Virus record (IMG/VR): IMGVR_UViG_3300048928_000245
Location: 1 to 40,049 of that record
Length of the DNA: 40,049 bases
From: a virus
Reading direction: 5' to 3' (one strand)
Under the pieces are notes generated by a model. That model saw only the letters and a list, made by a program, of their open reading frames with translations, was not told where the DNA came from and did no database searches. Made by a program: the position numbers and the translations under genes. Below are positions 38,623 through 40,049 of this stretch, piece after piece (the first letter of the stretch is position 1; each line of letters begins with the position of its first letter).

Positions 38623-39633
38623 ATGCTAGATAAACAGACCTTTAGCCCCGTAACCGCAAGGCCCGCGCTGTCTCGGCGCTTTAGTGTTGCCCCCATGATG
38701 GATTGGACCGACCGCCACTGCCGGTTCTTCCTGCGCCTACTCTCCAAGCACGCCCTGCTCTACACCGAGATGGTCACCACTGGCGCGATCCTCCACGGCG
38801 ACCACGACCGTTTCCTGCGCCACAATGAAGCCGAGCACCCGCTGGCCCTTCAGTTGGGCGGTAGTGTTCCGGCTGATCTGGCGGCTTGCGCGCGTATGGC
38901 CGAGGCCGCTGGCTACGACGAGGTGAACCTGAACGTCGGTTGCCCCAGCGACCGGGTGCAAAACAACATGATCGGCGCGATCCTGATGGCGCATCCTGCC
39001 CTGGTTGCCGATTGTGTGAAGGCGATGCGTGACGCGGTGTCGATTCCGGTGACGGTGAAGCACCGCATCGGCATCAATGGCCGGGACAGCTACGCCGAGC
39101 TGTGTGATTTCGTCGGGACGGTGAAGGACGCGGGCTGCACCAGTTTTACCGTGCATGCGCGGATTGCGATTCTGGAAGGGCTGTCGCCGAAGGAAAACCG
39201 TGACATTCCGCCGTTGCGTTATGACGTGGCGGCGCAGTTGAAGCGGGATTTCCCTGAGCTGGAGTTTATTCTCAACGGCGGGATCAAGACGCTGGAGCAG
39301 TGCCATGAGCATTTGCAGACGTTTGATGGGGTGATGTTGGGGCGGGAGGCTTATCACAATCCGTATTTGCTGGCGGAGGTGGATCAGCAGTTGTTTGGCA
39401 GTGAGGCGCCGGTGATCAGTCGGGCTGAGGCGCTGGTGCAGTTGCGGCCGTATATTGCGCAGCATTTGGCGAGCGGTGGTTCGATGCACCATATCACTCG
39501 GCATATTCTGGGGTTGGGTACCGGTTTTCCGGGGGCGCGCAAGTTCAGGCAGTTGTTGTCGGTGGATATTCACAAGGCGAGTGATCCGCTGGCGTTGCTG
39601 GATCAGGCTGGGGCTTTGCTGGAAGGGCGGTAA
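38623..39633 (+). CDS. dusA: tRNA-dihydrouridine synthase A, phage-restored N-terminus
   Basis: The 336-aa protein begins MLDKQTFSPVTARPALSRRF. DusA features are SVAPMMDWTDRHCRFF, NLNVGCPSDRVQNNMIGAIL (active-site Cys), VKHRIGING, FTVHARIAIL and LNGGIKTL with VMLGREAYHNPYL. It reduces uridines at D20/20a of tRNA using FMN. The part before the core (to 38694) is phage DNA that supplies a new promoter, start and first 24 codons; after it the gene is host. An in-frame ATG at 38521 exists but lies among the arm sites. Confidence 0.96.
   Translation: MLDKQTFSPVTARPALSRRFSVAPMMDWTDRHCRFFLRLLSKHALLYTEMVTTGAILHGDHDRFLRHNEAEHPLALQLGGSVPADLAACARMAEAAGYDEVNLNVGCPSDRVQNNMIGAILMAHPALVADCVKAMRDAVSIPVTVKHRIGINGRDSYAELCDFVGTVKDAGCTSFTVHARIAILEGLSPKENRDIPPLRYDVAAQLKRDFPELEFILNGGIKTLEQCHEHLQTFDGVMLGREAYHNPYLLAEVDQQLFGSEAPVISRAEALVQLRPYIAQHLASGGSMHHITRHILGLGTGFPGARKFRQLLSVDIHKASDPLALLDQAGALLEGR
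38689..38707. other. attR core
   Basis: GCCCCCATGATGGATTGGA matches 109-127 with one mismatch. It is codons APMMDW of the restored dusA. Confidence 0.85.
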
Positions 39634-39661
39634 GTCCGTTCAAGTCTGGGGGACTGGTCTG

Positions 39662-39690
39662 CCGCTATCGGGGGCAAGCCCCCTTCCACC
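39662..39690. repeat. Pseudomonas REP palindrome
   Basis: CCGCTATC followed by GGGGGC-AA-GCCCCC (39670-39683) and TTCCACC is the inverted form of the common fluorescent Pseudomonas REP. It lies in the dusA-tal spacer outside the prophage. Confidence 0.75.
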
Positions 39691-39827
39691 TTTGAATTGT
39701 GGTGATCATGCGGGAATTGGGTTGAACCTGTCGGCAGTTTTGGCCTCCTATTTAGCACCAAGACAAGGCATTCAAACGGCCGTTTTCAGGTTGTTGCCCT
39801 CGCAAACGATCGAACGCATTTGCGCCC

Positions 39828-39856
39828 TTGAGCGCCTGCCGGTGCTCGGGTAATGT
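39828..39856 (+). promoter_or_regulatory. Likely tal promoter
   Basis: TTGAGC (39828-39833), a 17-base spacer and TAATGT (39851-39856) fit a sigma70 promoter 29 bases before the tal ATG. The rest of 39634-39884 holds the REP and no gene. Confidence 0.55.
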
Positions 39857-39884
39857 CATCAGACCCACAGGACAGAGCACGCCC

Positions 39885-40049
39885 ATGACTTCCAAGCTGG
39901 AACAACTCAAGCAATTCACCACTGTCGTAGCCGATACCGGCGATTTCTCCACCCTCGCCAAGCTCAAGCCGCAAGACGCCACCACCAACCCTTCCCTGCT
40001 GCTCAAGGCCGCTTCGATCCCGGGCTACGCCAAGTTGCTGGATGAGTGC
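39885..40049 (+). CDS. tal: Transaldolase, 5' part
   Basis: The window ends after 55 codons. [20 protein letters not shown] and [19 protein letters not shown] are the transaldolase B N-terminus, including the DATTNPSL motif whose Asp (DATTNP) takes part in catalysis. The enzyme links the pentose phosphate pathway and glycolysis. dusA next to tal is a usual Pseudomonas arrangement, giving the host context of the insertion. Confidence 0.95.
   Translation, partial: MTSKLEQLKQFTTVVADTGDFSTLAKLKPQDATTNPSLLLKAASIPGYAKLLDEC

Larger units (their letters stand above)
109..38707. mobile_element. P2/phiCTX-like prophage integrated in dusA
   Basis: A full set of P2-type late genes (Q P O N M L X R S V W J I H FI FII E T U D), lysis genes, a repressor/early operon and a tyrosine integrase lies between two copies of a short core. 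The core is GCCCCNATGATGGATTGGA, at the left dusA stub and inside the intact dusA at the right. All structural genes expected for a P2-like virion are present and open, so the prophage looks potentially functional. The replication gene is a primase-helicase rather than a P2 gpA-type nickase. Accessory genes sit mainly next to the left end and between S and V. Confidence 0.96.

Overview
The window is a stretch of a Pseudomonas chromosome, most like the P. fluorescens group. Three things point there: the GC-rich codon use, a Pseudomonas-type REP palindrome after dusA, and the closest remembered relatives of the flanking and phage genes. It is almost filled by one complete-looking P2/phiCTX-like prophage of about 38.6 kb inserted near the 5' end of dusA (tRNA-dihydrouridine synthase A). 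A 22-codon dusA stub lies at the left end. The right end carries a re-formed full-length dusA whose first codons come from the phage, followed by a REP element and the start of a transaldolase gene. No database could be searched; family names rest on recognised motifs, gene order and sequence memory.

Layout. (1) 109-5240, left accessory arm: att core and integrase arm sites, small unknown genes, a tRNA-Ser 3'-end relic with paired direct repeats, a 1-kb non-coding segment with a dense GGTTAGG/CCTAACC array around an AT-rich core, a LexA-box operon with an HMCES/YedK-type protein, and a RelA/SpoT-domain synthetase gene. (2) 5260-15056, packaging, head and lysis: portal Q and terminase P on the minus strand; scaffold O, capsid N, terminase M, head completion L, tail X, two holin-like proteins, a muramidase, nested spanins, and tail completion R and S on the plus strand. 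(3) 15058-15852, an inserted minus-strand DUF4145-like gene. (4) 15925-28303, baseplate and tail: V W J I H, fibre chaperone, FI FII E/E+E' T U D, including an intact -1 frameshift site. (5) 28356-30126, lysogeny switch: a 52-aa ORF, a DUF2511 exported protein, an XRE repressor, an operator-promoter palindrome, a BcepMu gp16-like regulator and a CII/YmfL-like protein. (6) 30123-37393, early operon: Ogr late activator, primase-helicase, small ORFs with hairpin leaders, a C5 DNA methyltransferase with six internal repeats, a second methyltransferase and a PrtN-like regulator. (7) 37368-38519, tyrosine integrase on the minus strand.

How it works together. The repressor is predicted to hold a palindrome sitting exactly in the spacer of the rightward early promoter. 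On induction that operon makes regulators, replication proteins, methyltransferases and the zinc-finger activator Ogr. Three near-identical sites (TGTA-N11-TACA), upstream of P/O, V and FI, fit as Ogr operators that switch on four late operons. The most interesting signals are the repeat-bearing methyltransferase, the shared late-promoter architecture with apparently leaderless P and V messages, the two covarying leader hairpins, the candidate origin-like iteron array, the RelA/SpoT cargo gene, and the synonymous recoding of the dusA N-terminus carried by the phage.
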